Part shown: piece by piece, positions 1 through 6,674 of the stretch
How the letters are laid out: every line of letters starts with the position of its first letter
Position numbering within the stretch: position 1 is the first letter of the stretch
Origin: Arthrobacter sp.
Lineage (GTDB): Bacteria > Actinomycetota > Actinomycetes > Actinomycetales > Micrococcaceae
DNA length: 32,502 bases
Assembly (NCBI GenBank): GCA_030146405.1
Contig: JASLBS010000144.1
Location: 1 to 32,502 of the forward strand
Direction: 5' to 3'
Program-made: the position numbers and the translations under genes
Notes under the pieces: model-generated
Seen by the model: the letters and a program-made list of their open reading frames with translations, nothing else
The model's database searches: none
Told to the model about the DNA's origin: nothing

Positions 1-183
1 CCGTGCCGCCGCGACGAGGAGGATCGCGGTGGAGACCAGGCGCCCGGCCCCGAAGACCGCGAGGACCTGCAGCGACCAGTGCGTCCTCGACACGACGCCG
101 GACACGGCGTCCGACATCAGACGGCGGGCCGACCGCAGCCCGGACCGGCCATCGGAGCGCGTCAGGGAGGCGGTCCTCGTCAT
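1..183 (-). CDS. Probable integral membrane protein, N-terminal fragment (mannosyltransferase-like?)
   Basis: The minus frame starting at the ATG at 183-181 stays open to the left edge, giving 61 residues of an incomplete protein. It begins with a basic, polar stretch of about 36 residues. A hydrophobic segment follows with a Gly-Ala-Gly-Arg-Leu-Val-Ser-Thr core, the usual look of the first membrane helix in PIG-V-like or other polytopic mannosyltransferases of actinobacteria. That family guess comes from memory of similar N-termini and is weak. The start codon overlaps the stop of the upstream glycosylase gene by four bases (ATGA, 180-183), which supports both the start choice and translational coupling within a minus-strand operon. 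Confidence 0.5.
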   Translation of the reverse strand, partial: MTRTASLTRSDGRSGLRSARRLMSDAVSGVVSRTHWSLQVLAVFGAGRLVSTAILLVAAAR

Positions 184-788
184 GCGGGCCCCATCGCGGG
201 GATCGCAGGCTCCGTGGCGCCGCGGATCCAGCAGTCGGCCAGGTGGTCGTCCACGTACCCGGTGGCCTGGAGCATGGCGTACGACGTCGTCGGGCCCACG
301 AAGCGGAACCCGAGACTCCGCAGCCGCCTGGCGAGCGCGGTGCTGCCCGGGGTGGTGGCCGGGACGTCGGTGAGGGACCGCGGCGCCGGCCCGGGGACCG
401 GCCGGTACTCCTCGAGGACGGAGCCGAGGGAGAGGCCCGCGGGGAGGTCCAGGAGCGCACGGGCGTTGGCGATCGTGGCCTCGATCTTCCGCCGGTTCCG
501 GACGATCGACGCGTCGGTCAGCAGGCGCCCGACGTCGTCGGCCGTGAACCCGGCGACCACGGCGGGGTCGAACCCGGCGAAGGCGGAACGGAACGCCTCG
601 CGCTTCCGGAGGATGGTGAGCCAGCTCAGGCCGGACTTGAACGCCTCGAGGCTCAGTCGTTCGAAGAGCGCCGCCTCACCGTGCACCGGCCGGCCCCACT
701 CGCTGTCGTGGTACAGCTCGTAGTCCGCACTCGTCACCGCCCAGCCGCAGCGCAGGCGCCCGTCGGAGCCCGGGACGGCACCGCTCAT
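180..788 (-). CDS. tag: DNA-3-methyladenine glycosylase I
   Basis: This 202-residue protein excises 3-methyladenine from alkylated DNA as the first step of base-excision repair in the cytoplasm. The family signature is clear: RCGW near residue 14, YHDSEWG at 26-32, then a helical region with KSGLSW. A C-terminal HLADC (His182, Cys186) together with Cys14 and His27 recreates the zinc site known from E. coli Tag. The start is ATG at 788, although the frame stays open further upstream; the upstream extension is low-complexity Arg/Pro sequence and overlaps another gene. ATG 788 overlaps the stop of the DivIVA-like gene by four bases, so the two are probably translationally coupled. Length matches the family (about 190-200 residues). 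Confidence 0.93.
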   Translation of the reverse strand: MSGAVPGSDGRLRCGWAVTSADYELYHDSEWGRPVHGEAALFERLSLEAFKSGLSWLTILRKREAFRSAFAGFDPAVVAGFTADDVGRLLTDASIVRNRRKIEATIANARALLDLPAGLSLGSVLEEYRPVPGPAPRSLTDVPATTPGSTALARRLRSLGFRFVGPTTSYAMLQATGYVDDHLADCWIRGATEPAIPAMGPA

Positions 789-1135
789 CCTGCCGGGTCC
801 GGGGGCGTCCGGAGCTCCGAGCGCAGCTCCTCGATCTGCGCGTCGCGCTGGGCCAGTGCAGCGGCGAGGCGGTCCAGCACCTCGTCCACCTGGTCCATCC
901 GGTAGCCGCGCAGCCCGAGGCCGAAGCGGACGGCGTCCACGTCCTGCGGCGAGGGCACGGCAGGCAGGAGGACGGGAGGCAGGGACGCCACCGGATGCGA
1001 CATCGCGGCGCCGTCGACGGCGAGCTGCGCTCCCGGACCACGGCGTCGCCGCAGGAAGCGCGGCGACCGTCCGGAGGCGAGGAGCGCCGTGGCCCCCACC
1101 AGCAGGACGGCGAGGGTCACCAGGAGAGTAGTCAC
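785..1135 (-). CDS. Membrane-anchored DivIVA-domain protein
   Basis: A 116-residue protein starting at GTG (1135-1133). Residues 2-20 form one strongly hydrophobic helix followed by a basic stretch (about 22-32), consistent with an N-in membrane anchor. After a Pro-rich linker, residues 66-90 match the DivIVA N-terminal domain (VRFGLGLRGYRMDQVDEVLD), a motif that binds curved membranes or recruits polar-growth and septum partners. Residues 82-109 continue as an acidic/basic heptad-like coiled coil. Small TM-DivIVA proteins of this size are common in actinobacteria and are usually unnamed; a role in cell-wall growth is inferred. It lies 46 bp after the LOG-family gene and overlaps tag by four bases, so it is the middle of an operon. 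No convincing Shine-Dalgarno precedes the GTG. Confidence 0.82.
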   Translation of the reverse strand: MTTLLVTLAVLLVGATALLASGRSPRFLRRRRGPGAQLAVDGAAMSHPVASLPPVLLPAVPSPQDVDAVRFGLGLRGYRMDQVDEVLDRLAAALAQRDAQIEELRSELRTPPDPAG

Positions 1136-1181
1136 ACCGCAATGGTGCCAGAGACACCGTTGCTCCCGGGGGGAGGCGGGC

Positions 1182-2033
1182 TCAGGTGCGCGGTGTCTCG
1201 TCCGTGGCGGCGACGACGAGGCGCACGGCCTCCTCGGCGCTGTCCACGAGGTGCACCAGGGAGAGGTCCCGGGCTGACACGGTGCCCTCGGCCAGGAGTG
1301 TCTGCTCGATCCAGTCCAGCAGGGGGCGCCAGTAGTCGACGCCGATCAGCACGATCGGGAAGGAGGTCACCTTGCCGGTCTGCACGAGGGTCATCGCCTC
1401 GAAGAGCTCGTCGAGGGTCCCGAACCCGCCGGGCAGCACCACGAAGCCGCTGGCGTACTTCACGAACATGGTCTTGCGGGCGAAGAAGTAGCGGAAGTTG
1501 ATGCCGAGGTCCACCCACTCGTTCATGCCCTGCTCGAACGGCAGTTCGATACCGAGCCCCACGGAGGTACCACCGGCTTCGCACGCACCCTTGTTCGCCG
1601 CCTCCATGGCCCCCGGGCCTCCGCCGGTGATCACCGCGTACCCCGCCTCGACGAGCCGACGGCCCGCCTCCTCCGCCATGGCGTAGTAGCGCGAGTCCCG
1701 GGCGGTCCGCGCTGATCCGAACACGCTGATCGCCGGCCCGAGGTCCGCGAGCGTCCCGAAGCCCTCCACGAACTCGCTCTGGATCCGCAGGACCCGCCAC
1801 GGGTCGGTCCGCGTGAAACCGCCGGTGTCCTCCTCGTCGAGCAGCATGCGGTCGGACTGCGGGGCGGACGCCTGTCGGCGGCGCAGTTCCACCGAGCCCT
1901 TGCGCCGGGTGGTCCTCCCGGTCCCGGGCGAACTCGTCGCCTCGGCGTCCGCCGACCGCTCGCTGGGCCCGGTGCCGGCCTGCACGTCGGATCCGGCGTC
2001 GTTGCTCGTGAAGGGATGCTGGGAATTCGGCAT
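1182..2033 (-). CDS. LOG-family protein (TIGR00730-type Rossmann fold)
   Basis: A 283-residue protein of the LOG/lysine-decarboxylase-like family. Characterised members hydrolyse nucleoside 5'-monophosphates to a base and ribose 5-phosphate (the cytokinin-activating reaction in plants). The nucleotide loop GGGPGAME is at about 137-144, an Arg-Lys pair at 186-187, and the family motif PGGFGTLDE at 201-209. All expected active-site elements are present. The first 75 residues are polar and probably disordered, longer than in minimal LOG proteins. The ATG at 2033 is preceded by a TAGCCT box just 6 nt away, suggesting a leaderless mRNA. It heads a minus-strand operon with the DivIVA-like protein and tag, and diverges from gluA across 116 bp. 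The bacterial substrate is unknown; annotation as lysine decarboxylase would be wrong. Confidence 0.9.
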   Translation of the reverse strand: MPNSQHPFTSNDAGSDVQAGTGPSERSADAEATSSPGTGRTTRRKGSVELRRRQASAPQSDRMLLDEEDTGGFTRTDPWRVLRIQSEFVEGFGTLADLGPAISVFGSARTARDSRYYAMAEEAGRRLVEAGYAVITGGGPGAMEAANKGACEAGGTSVGLGIELPFEQGMNEWVDLGINFRYFFARKTMFVKYASGFVVLPGGFGTLDELFEAMTLVQTGKVTSFPIVLIGVDYWRPLLDWIEQTLLAEGTVSARDLSLVHLVDSAEEAVRLVVAATDETPRT

Positions 2034-2039
2034 TTCCCT

Positions 2040-2045
2040 AGGCTA
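2040..2045 (-). promoter_or_regulatory. -10 box of LOG-family gene, leaderless type
   Basis: On the minus strand TAGCCT is followed by 6 nt (AGGGAA) and the ATG at 2033. This places the expected transcription start at or next to the start codon. No recognisable -35 is found 16-18 nt upstream. The AGGG inside the spacer is too close to the ATG to serve as a normal Shine-Dalgarno. Confidence 0.5.
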
Positions 2046-2115
2046 ACCGCCACCGGCCACGGGCACCCGTTTGATTGCTCTTGAATCACAATCGGCGTCA
2101 GGGCGCGCTCGTGTA

Positions 2116-2143
2116 TTGCTGGGAAGGAATAGTTCGCTACATT
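2116..2143 (+). promoter_or_regulatory. gluA operon promoter, leaderless type
   Basis: TTGCTG (2116-2121), a 16-nt spacer, then TACATT (2138-2143), then 6 nt and the gluA ATG at 2150. The predicted transcript begins at the start codon. The nearest purine-rich run (GGGAAGGA, 2121-2128) lies inside the promoter spacer and more than 20 nt from the ATG, so it cannot serve as a ribosome binding site. Confidence 0.5.
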
Positions 2144-2149
2144 TCTCCC

Positions 2150-2926
2150 ATGACACGTGAAGCCCAACCGACTACGCCTGCGTCCTCGGGAAGCCCCCTC
2201 GTCTCCCTGAAGAACGTGAACAAGCACTTCGGTGATCTTCACGTCCTCCGGGACATCAACCTCGAGGTGACCCGCGGTGAGGTCGTGGTGGTGATCGGCC
2301 CCTCCGGGTCCGGGAAGTCCACGCTCTGCCGCGCCATCAATCGCCTCGAGACCATCGACGACGGCGAGATCAGCATCGACGGCAAGGTGCTCCCCGCGGA
2401 GGGGAAGGAACTCGCCAAACTCCGTGCGGACGTGGGCATGGTGTTCCAGTCCTTCAATCTCTTCGCCCACAAGTCCATCCTCGAGAACGTCACCCTCGGT
2501 CCCGTGAAGGTGAAGGGCATGAAGGCCGGCGAGGCGAAGGAACTGGCCATGTCCCTGCTCAAGCGGGTCGGCGTGGACAACCAGGCGCTGAAGCTGCCCG
2601 CCCAGCTGTCCGGCGGTCAGCAGCAGCGTGTCGCGATCGCCCGGGCACTCGCCATGAAGCCCAAGGTCATGCTGTTCGACGAGCCCACCTCGGCGCTCGA
2701 CCCGGAGATGATCAACGAGGTCCTCGACTCCATGGTGGCCCTGGCGAAGGAGGGCATGACCATGATCGTGGTGACCCACGAGATGGGCTTCGCCCGGAAG
2801 GCCGCCGACCGCGTGATCTTCATGGCCGACGGTCAGATCATGGAGGAGGCGAAGCCCGAGGAGTTTTTCACCAATCCGCAGAGTGAGCGCGCCAAGGACT
2901 TCCTCGGCAAGATCCTCTCCCACTGA
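2150..2926 (+). CDS. gluA: Glutamate-type amino-acid ABC transporter, ATP-binding protein
   Basis: A 258-residue ATPase that powers uptake through the GluC/GluD permease pair. Walker A is GPSGSGKST at 50-58. The Q-loop (MVFQSFNLF), the signature LSGGQQQR, Walker B (VMLFDEPTSALD) and the switch His in VVTHE all follow in order and are intact. The whole fits the polar amino-acid (HisP/GlnQ/GluA) subfamily. The ATG at 2150 is preferred over a frame opening at 2075 because the upstream residues do not resemble the family and a leaderless promoter sits directly before 2150. It is the first gene of gluABCD, the same order as in Corynebacterium glutamicum. Glutamate specificity is inferred from that order and overall similarity; glutamine or aspartate remain possible. 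Confidence 0.93.
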   Translation: MTREAQPTTPASSGSPLVSLKNVNKHFGDLHVLRDINLEVTRGEVVVVIGPSGSGKSTLCRAINRLETIDDGEISIDGKVLPAEGKELAKLRADVGMVFQSFNLFAHKSILENVTLGPVKVKGMKAGEAKELAMSLLKRVGVDNQALKLPAQLSGGQQQRVAIARALAMKPKVMLFDEPTSALDPEMINEVLDSMVALAKEGMTMIVVTHEMGFARKAADRVIFMADGQIMEEAKPEEFFTNPQSERAKDFLGKILSH

Positions 2927-2984
2927 TCCTGCTCGTCCCAGTACCCTACGAGGCCTCGGTGAGGCCCCAACGCAAGGAGAAGCA

Positions 2985-3827
2985 ATGCAGAAGACCCGTT
3001 ACGCAGCAGCAGCCATGGCTGCCGTGGCCGCCCTGACACTCTCCGCCTGTGGCGGCGGCGGCGACAGCGCCGAGTCGGAAGGTGGCGACGCCGGAGGCGA
3101 GTCCCTCCGCATCGGCATCAAGTTCGACCAGCCCGGTCTCGGCTACGACGAGGGCGGCTCGTACTCCGGCTTCGACGTGGACGTGGCGAAGTACGTCGCC
3201 GCCGAGCTCGGCGTCGACGAGGACAACATCGACTTCGTGGAGGCCCCGTCGGCCAACCGCGAGAACATGCTCCAGAACAACCAGGTGGACATGATCTTCG
3301 CGACCTACTCCATCACCGACACCCGCAAGGAGACCGTGGACTTCGCCGGCCCGTACTTCGTGGCCGGCCAGGACCTCCTCGTCGCCTCGGACAGCGACAT
3401 CACCGGACCCGAGGACCTCGAGGGGCGCAACCTCTGCTCGGTCACCGGCTCCACCTCGGCGCAGAAGATCAAGGACCAGTACCCCGGGGTCGAGCTCGTC
3501 GAGCAGCCGGGCTACGCCGAGTGCGTCACGGCGATGGGCGGCGGTCAGATCGATGCCGTCACCACGGACGACATCATCCTCGCCGGGCTCGCCGCACAGC
3601 CGGTCAACGCCGGCAACTACAAGGTGGTGGGCAACACGTTCTCCGAGGAGAACTACGGCGTGGGCCTGCCCAAGGGCAGCGACCGCTGCGAGGACATCAA
3701 CGCGGCCATCACGAAGATGATCGACGACGGTGACTGGGACGAGGCCATCGCCCGCAACACCGAGGGTGCCGACTACACCCCCGACGCGGACCTCAACCCG
3801 CCCACTCCGGCGCCCTGCGCCTCCTAG
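2985..3827 (+). CDS. gluB: Glutamate-type ABC transporter substrate-binding lipoprotein
   Basis: A 280-residue extracellular lipoprotein that captures the amino acid and delivers it to GluCD. The signal peptide (residues 1-21) ends in the lipobox LSAC with Cys22 as lipidation site, then a Gly/Ser/Glu-rich linker to about residue 40. The mature part is a type-II periplasmic-binding-protein fold of the bacterial extracellular solute-binding family 3, with the typical YSGFDVDVAKYVA and TDTRKETVDF stretches. The start at ATG 2985 is set by a good Shine-Dalgarno (AAGGAGA, 6-7 nt upstream) and by the signal peptide; the frame extends further upstream but overlaps gluA. It lies 58 bp after gluA. A strong hairpin just after its stop may raise its mRNA level relative to the permeases. 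Confidence 0.93.
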   Translation: MQKTRYAAAAMAAVAALTLSACGGGGDSAESEGGDAGGESLRIGIKFDQPGLGYDEGGSYSGFDVDVAKYVAAELGVDEDNIDFVEAPSANRENMLQNNQVDMIFATYSITDTRKETVDFAGPYFVAGQDLLVASDSDITGPEDLEGRNLCSVTGSTSAQKIKDQYPGVELVEQPGYAECVTAMGGGQIDAVTTDDIILAGLAAQPVNAGNYKVVGNTFSEENYGVGLPKGSDRCEDINAAITKMIDDGDWDEAIARNTEGADYTPDADLNPPTPAPCAS

Positions 3828-3836
3828 CATCGTTGC

Positions 3837-3874
3837 CATTGGTGGGGTGGTCGATCCGGACCGCCCCACCAATG
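3837..3874 (+). promoter_or_regulatory. Intercistronic hairpin between gluB and gluC
   Basis: CATTGGTGGGGTGGTC (3837-3852) pairs with GACCGCCCCACCAATG (3859-3874): 16 positions with one G-U-type exception, loop 6 nt. No T-run follows, so it is not a classical intrinsic terminator. The position right after the binding-protein gene fits an mRNA-stabilising or attenuating stem that yields excess GluB over GluC/GluD. Confidence 0.7.
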
Positions 3875-3903
3875 CCGTGTTCCCACCAGGAAAGAGGTGA
3901 ATC

Positions 3904-4581
3904 GTGGAGAACTACCTGACGCTGTTCGAGACCTATGACGTACCCGCGGCGTTCTGGGTCAACATCAAGCTGTCCTTCTGGGCGGCCATCTGGGCCCTGG
4001 GCCTCGGCACCGTCCTGGCGCTGTTCCGGATCTCACCCGTGCAGAGCCTGCAGTGGTTCGGGGCGGCGTACGTCAACATCTTCCGCAACACGCCCCTGAC
4101 CGTCATCCTGGCCTTCGGGTTCCTCGGCCTGTTCTCCGTCATGCAGATCAACCTCGCGGGAGATCTCGGCTCAAGCCTCTTCCGCATCGCCATCCTGGGA
4201 CTCGCGCTCTACCACGCGGCCTTCGTCTGCGAGGCGATCCGGAGCGGCGTGAACACGGTGCCGCTCGGCCAGGCCGAGGCAGCCCGCGCGATCGGCCTGA
4301 GCTTCCTCCCCGCCGCACGGCTCGTCATCCTGCCACAGGCCTTCCGGGGTGCCGTCGCACCGCTCGGCAACGTGCTGATCGCCCTCATCAAGAACTCGAC
4401 CGTCGCAGCTGCCGGTTCCGTGGCCACCGAGTCCTCCAGCCTCATGAAGACCATGATCGAGTTCCGCTCGGACCTCGTCATCCCGATCTTCTTCACCTTC
4501 GCCCTGGGCTTCGTGATCCTCGTGATCCCCATCGGACTCCTGACCACCTGGGCCTCACGGAAACTGGCGGTGACCCGATGA
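3904..4581 (+). CDS. gluC: Glutamate-type ABC transporter permease
   Basis: A 225-residue inner-membrane permease of the polar amino-acid family (HisM/GlnP type). It has about five hydrophobic segments. The cytoplasmic EAA loop that docks on the ATPase is clear: EAARAIGLSFLPAARLVILP, followed by a Gly-Asn in the next segment. FRNTPLTV is the usual conserved stretch after the first helices. The start is GTG at 3904, supported by a purine-rich Shine-Dalgarno (AAAGAGGTGA) just upstream. Its stop overlaps the ATG of gluD (ATGA, 4578-4581), as expected for a heterodimer made in equal amounts. Substrate specificity cannot be told from the permease alone. Confidence 0.93.
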   Translation: MENYLTLFETYDVPAAFWVNIKLSFWAAIWALGLGTVLALFRISPVQSLQWFGAAYVNIFRNTPLTVILAFGFLGLFSVMQINLAGDLGSSLFRIAILGLALYHAAFVCEAIRSGVNTVPLGQAEAARAIGLSFLPAARLVILPQAFRGAVAPLGNVLIALIKNSTVAAAGSVATESSSLMKTMIEFRSDLVIPIFFTFALGFVILVIPIGLLTTWASRKLAVTR

Positions 4582-5447
4582 GCGCGCAGCAGGTCCTGTT
4601 CGACGCCCCGGGTCCTCGCGCCCGCCGCATCATCCTGATCGGGAACATCGTGGGCGTGCTGATCGCCCTCGCACTCCTCGCCTGGGTGATCTCCGCCCTG
4701 GCCGATCGTGGCCAGCTCGCAGGCAGTATGTGGGCACCCTTCCTCGAAGGGCGGACCTGGCAGTACTTCGTCCTTCCCGGGCTGCTGAACACCCTGAAGG
4801 CCGCGGGTGTCTCGATCGTCACCGCCGTCCTCTTCGGTCTGGTCTTCGGAGTCGGCAGGCTCTCCCACGCCGCGCCGATCCGCTGGATCGCCGGCACCGT
4901 GGTGGAGTTCTTCCGTGCCGTGCCCGTACTGCTGATGATGATCTTCTTCTGGCTGGCACTCGGCAGGTCCGGTGTGGTGCAGCCACAGGACGCCCCGTTC
5001 ATCGCCGTGGTCCTCGCGCTGACGCTCTACAACGGCTCGGTGATCGCCGAACTGGTGCGCTCCGGTGTCCACGGGCTGCCCAGGGGCCAGCGCGAGGCGG
5101 GGATGGCGATCGGTCTCACGCGCACCCAGTCACTGCGGAACATCGAGGTACCCCAGGCCCTGCTCGCGATGCTGCCGGCCCTCGTCAGCCAGTTCGTCGT
5201 GATCCTCAAGGACTCGGCGCTGGGGTTCATCATCACCTACCCCGAACTGCTGCAGTACACGCGGCGGCTCGGCGTGGGTGAGGGCAACGTGATCCCGTCG
5301 CTGCTCGTGGCCGCGGCCATCTTCATCGCGATCAACTTCGCGCTGTCCTCGCTGGCCACGAGGCTCTCCCGCCTCCTGAGCTTCCGCATCAAGGGCCGCA
5401 GACCCGCCGCCCGCGGAACCATGACGATGGATCCCGCAGCCTCCTGA
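4578..5447 (+). CDS. gluD: Glutamate-type ABC transporter permease
   Basis: A 289-residue partner of GluC. It has a longer N-terminal region with an extra hydrophobic helix (about 18-42) before the conserved core, as in other GluD proteins. FFRAVPVLLMM matches the family's RxTP/RAVP segment. The EAA loop reads REAGMAIGLTRTQSLRNIEV, and the segment LKDSALGFII is typical. Residues after about 265 are basic and cytoplasmic. The ATG at 4578 overlaps the gluC stop by four bases. The frame is open far upstream inside gluC, but those residues are unrelated to the family. A perfect terminator hairpin 13 bp after the stop ends the operon. Confidence 0.93.
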   Translation: MSAQQVLFDAPGPRARRIILIGNIVGVLIALALLAWVISALADRGQLAGSMWAPFLEGRTWQYFVLPGLLNTLKAAGVSIVTAVLFGLVFGVGRLSHAAPIRWIAGTVVEFFRAVPVLLMMIFFWLALGRSGVVQPQDAPFIAVVLALTLYNGSVIAELVRSGVHGLPRGQREAGMAIGLTRTQSLRNIEVPQALLAMLPALVSQFVVILKDSALGFIITYPELLQYTRRLGVGEGNVIPSLLVAAAIFIAINFALSSLATRLSRLLSFRIKGRRPAARGTMTMDPAAS

Positions 5448-5460
5448 TCCACCGTTCTCA

Positions 5461-5510
5461 GACGAACGAAGGGCCCGGCGCGCAGTTCGGCGCCGGGCCC
5501 TTCGTTCGTC
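5461..5510. terminator. Bidirectional terminator between gluD and dapE
   Basis: A perfect 21-bp stem: GACGAACGAAGGGCCCGGCGC (5461-5481 as one arm, its exact complement at 5490-5510), with an 8-nt loop. It lies between the convergent ends of gluD and dapE and reads equally in both directions. Confidence 0.9.
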
Positions 5511-5527
5511 CGGTGCTGTCCGGTGCT
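5508..5527. repeat. 10-bp tandem direct repeat (2 copies)
   Basis: GTCCGGTGCT occurs at 5508-5517 and again at 5518-5527, just after the terminator stem. It is probably a slippage product with no visible function. Confidence 0.7.
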
Positions 5528-5549
5528 CGTCCGGCCCTGACCGGATCCG

Positions 5550-6641
5550 TCAGGACAGCCAGTCGGTGAGCGCCCGCAGGCAGGCCCGTACGGCGTCGGC
5601 GTGCACGTGCTCGTCATCGGTGTGCGCGAGGAGCGCATCCCCGGGCCCGAAGTTCACCGCGGGGATGCCGAGGGCACTGAACCGTGCGACGTCGGTCCAG
5701 CCGTACTTGGGCTTGGGTGCTGCGCCCACCGCCGCCACGAAGTCGGCGGCCGCGGGGTGCTGCAGACCGGGCCGGGCTCCGGCCGCGGCATCGGTGCGCT
5801 CCACCACGAAGCCGTCGAGGAGCGCCCGCACGTACTCCTCCGCCTGCGCAGGGGTCTTGTCCGGCGCGAAGCGGTAGTTCACCTCGATCACCGTGCTGTC
5901 CGGGATCACGTTGCCCGCCGTGCCACCGGAGATCCGCACCGCGTTCAGGCTCTCCCGGTAGTCCAGGCCGTCCACGTGGATGGTGGCGGGCTCGTGGTCC
6001 CGCAGCCGCACCAGGATCTCGGCGGCGTCGTGGATGGCGTTCTGACCCCTCCACGCGCGCGCCGAGTGCGCTGCCCTGCCCGTGACCGTCACCTCGAAGC
6101 GCGCCGTCCCGTTGCAGCCGCCCTCCACCGTGCCGTCCGTGGGTTCCAGCAGGACGGCGAAGTCCGCGACGAGCCACTCGGGGTAGGACGCCGCGACCCT
6201 GCCGAGACCGCTCAGCGAGGCCTCGACCTCCTCGTGATCGTAGAAGACGTAGGTGATGTCCCGGGTCGGGTCCGTGAGCGTCGCCGCGAGGGCCAGCTGG
6301 ACCGCAACGCCGCCCTTCATATCCGTGGCGCCCCTGCCGAAGAGGACGTCCCCCTCCCACGAGGACGGCACGGTGCCCCGGGCACCCGCGCTGGTGGGAA
6401 GCGGGACGGTGTCGAGGTGACCGGCGAGGATGACCCGCTCGGCACGACCCAACCCGGTGCGGGCCAGCACGGTGTCACCGTCCCGGATCACCTCGAGGTG
6501 GGGAAGCCTACGCAGCGCGTCCTCGACGGCGTCGGCGATGGCCGCCTCGTTGCCGGAGACACTGTCGAGGTCGATCAGTCGGGCTGTCAGCTGCGCCACG
6601 TCGGAGGTGAGATCGAGGTCCGGGGAAGGTGGTCGAATCAT
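5550..6641 (-). CDS. dapE: Succinyl-diaminopimelate desuccinylase
   Basis: A 363-residue M20-family zinc hydrolase that releases succinate from N-succinyl-LL-diaminopimelate in the succinylase branch of lysine/meso-DAP synthesis. The metal and catalytic residues are present: GHLDTVP (His75, catalytic Asp77), GATDMKGG (Asp107), DHEEVE (Glu137 base, Glu138 ligand), LLEPTDG (Glu167) and a C-terminal AHTDDEHV (His340). The lid/dimerisation domain lies between about 180 and 290. The start is ATG 6641, with no Shine-Dalgarno but a TAGGGT box six nt upstream. It is divergent from dapD, the enzyme two steps earlier in the pathway; the step between them (DapC) is encoded about 5 kb away. Confidence 0.95.
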   Translation of the reverse strand: MIRPPSPDLDLTSDVAQLTARLIDLDSVSGNEAAIADAVEDALRRLPHLEVIRDGDTVLARTGLGRAERVILAGHLDTVPLPTSAGARGTVPSSWEGDVLFGRGATDMKGGVAVQLALAATLTDPTRDITYVFYDHEEVEASLSGLGRVAASYPEWLVADFAVLLEPTDGTVEGGCNGTARFEVTVTGRAAHSARAWRGQNAIHDAAEILVRLRDHEPATIHVDGLDYRESLNAVRISGGTAGNVIPDSTVIEVNYRFAPDKTPAQAEEYVRALLDGFVVERTDAAAGARPGLQHPAAADFVAAVGAAPKPKYGWTDVARFSALGIPAVNFGPGDALLAHTDDEHVHADAVRACLRALTDWLS

Positions 6642-6647
6642 GCTGCA

Positions 6648-6653
6648 ACCCTA
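6648..6653 (-). promoter_or_regulatory. -10 box of dapE, leaderless type
   Basis: On the minus strand TAGGGT is followed by TGCAGC and the dapE ATG. The -10 box of dapD on the other strand starts only 8 bp away, so the two promoters must overlap physically. Confidence 0.5.
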
Positions 6654-6661
6654 TAGCTCGG

Positions 6662-6667
6662 TAGACT
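6662..6667 (+). promoter_or_regulatory. -10 box of dapD, leaderless type
   Basis: TAGACT is followed by 7 nt (GCTGCCC) and the dapD ATG at 6675. There is no Shine-Dalgarno. The expected -35 position falls on the dapE start codon and shows no consensus. Confidence 0.55.
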
Positions 6668-6674
6668 GCTGCCC

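Noticed and set aside
789..1157. N-terminal extension of tag by 123 codons
   Set aside because: The added residues are Arg/Pro/Ala low-complexity and overlap the DivIVA-like gene. ATG 788 gives the family length and an ATGA overlap.
1631..2923. A 430-codon minus-strand frame across gluA
   Set aside because: It overlaps gluA antisense and the LOG-family gene in another frame; no domain and low-complexity composition.
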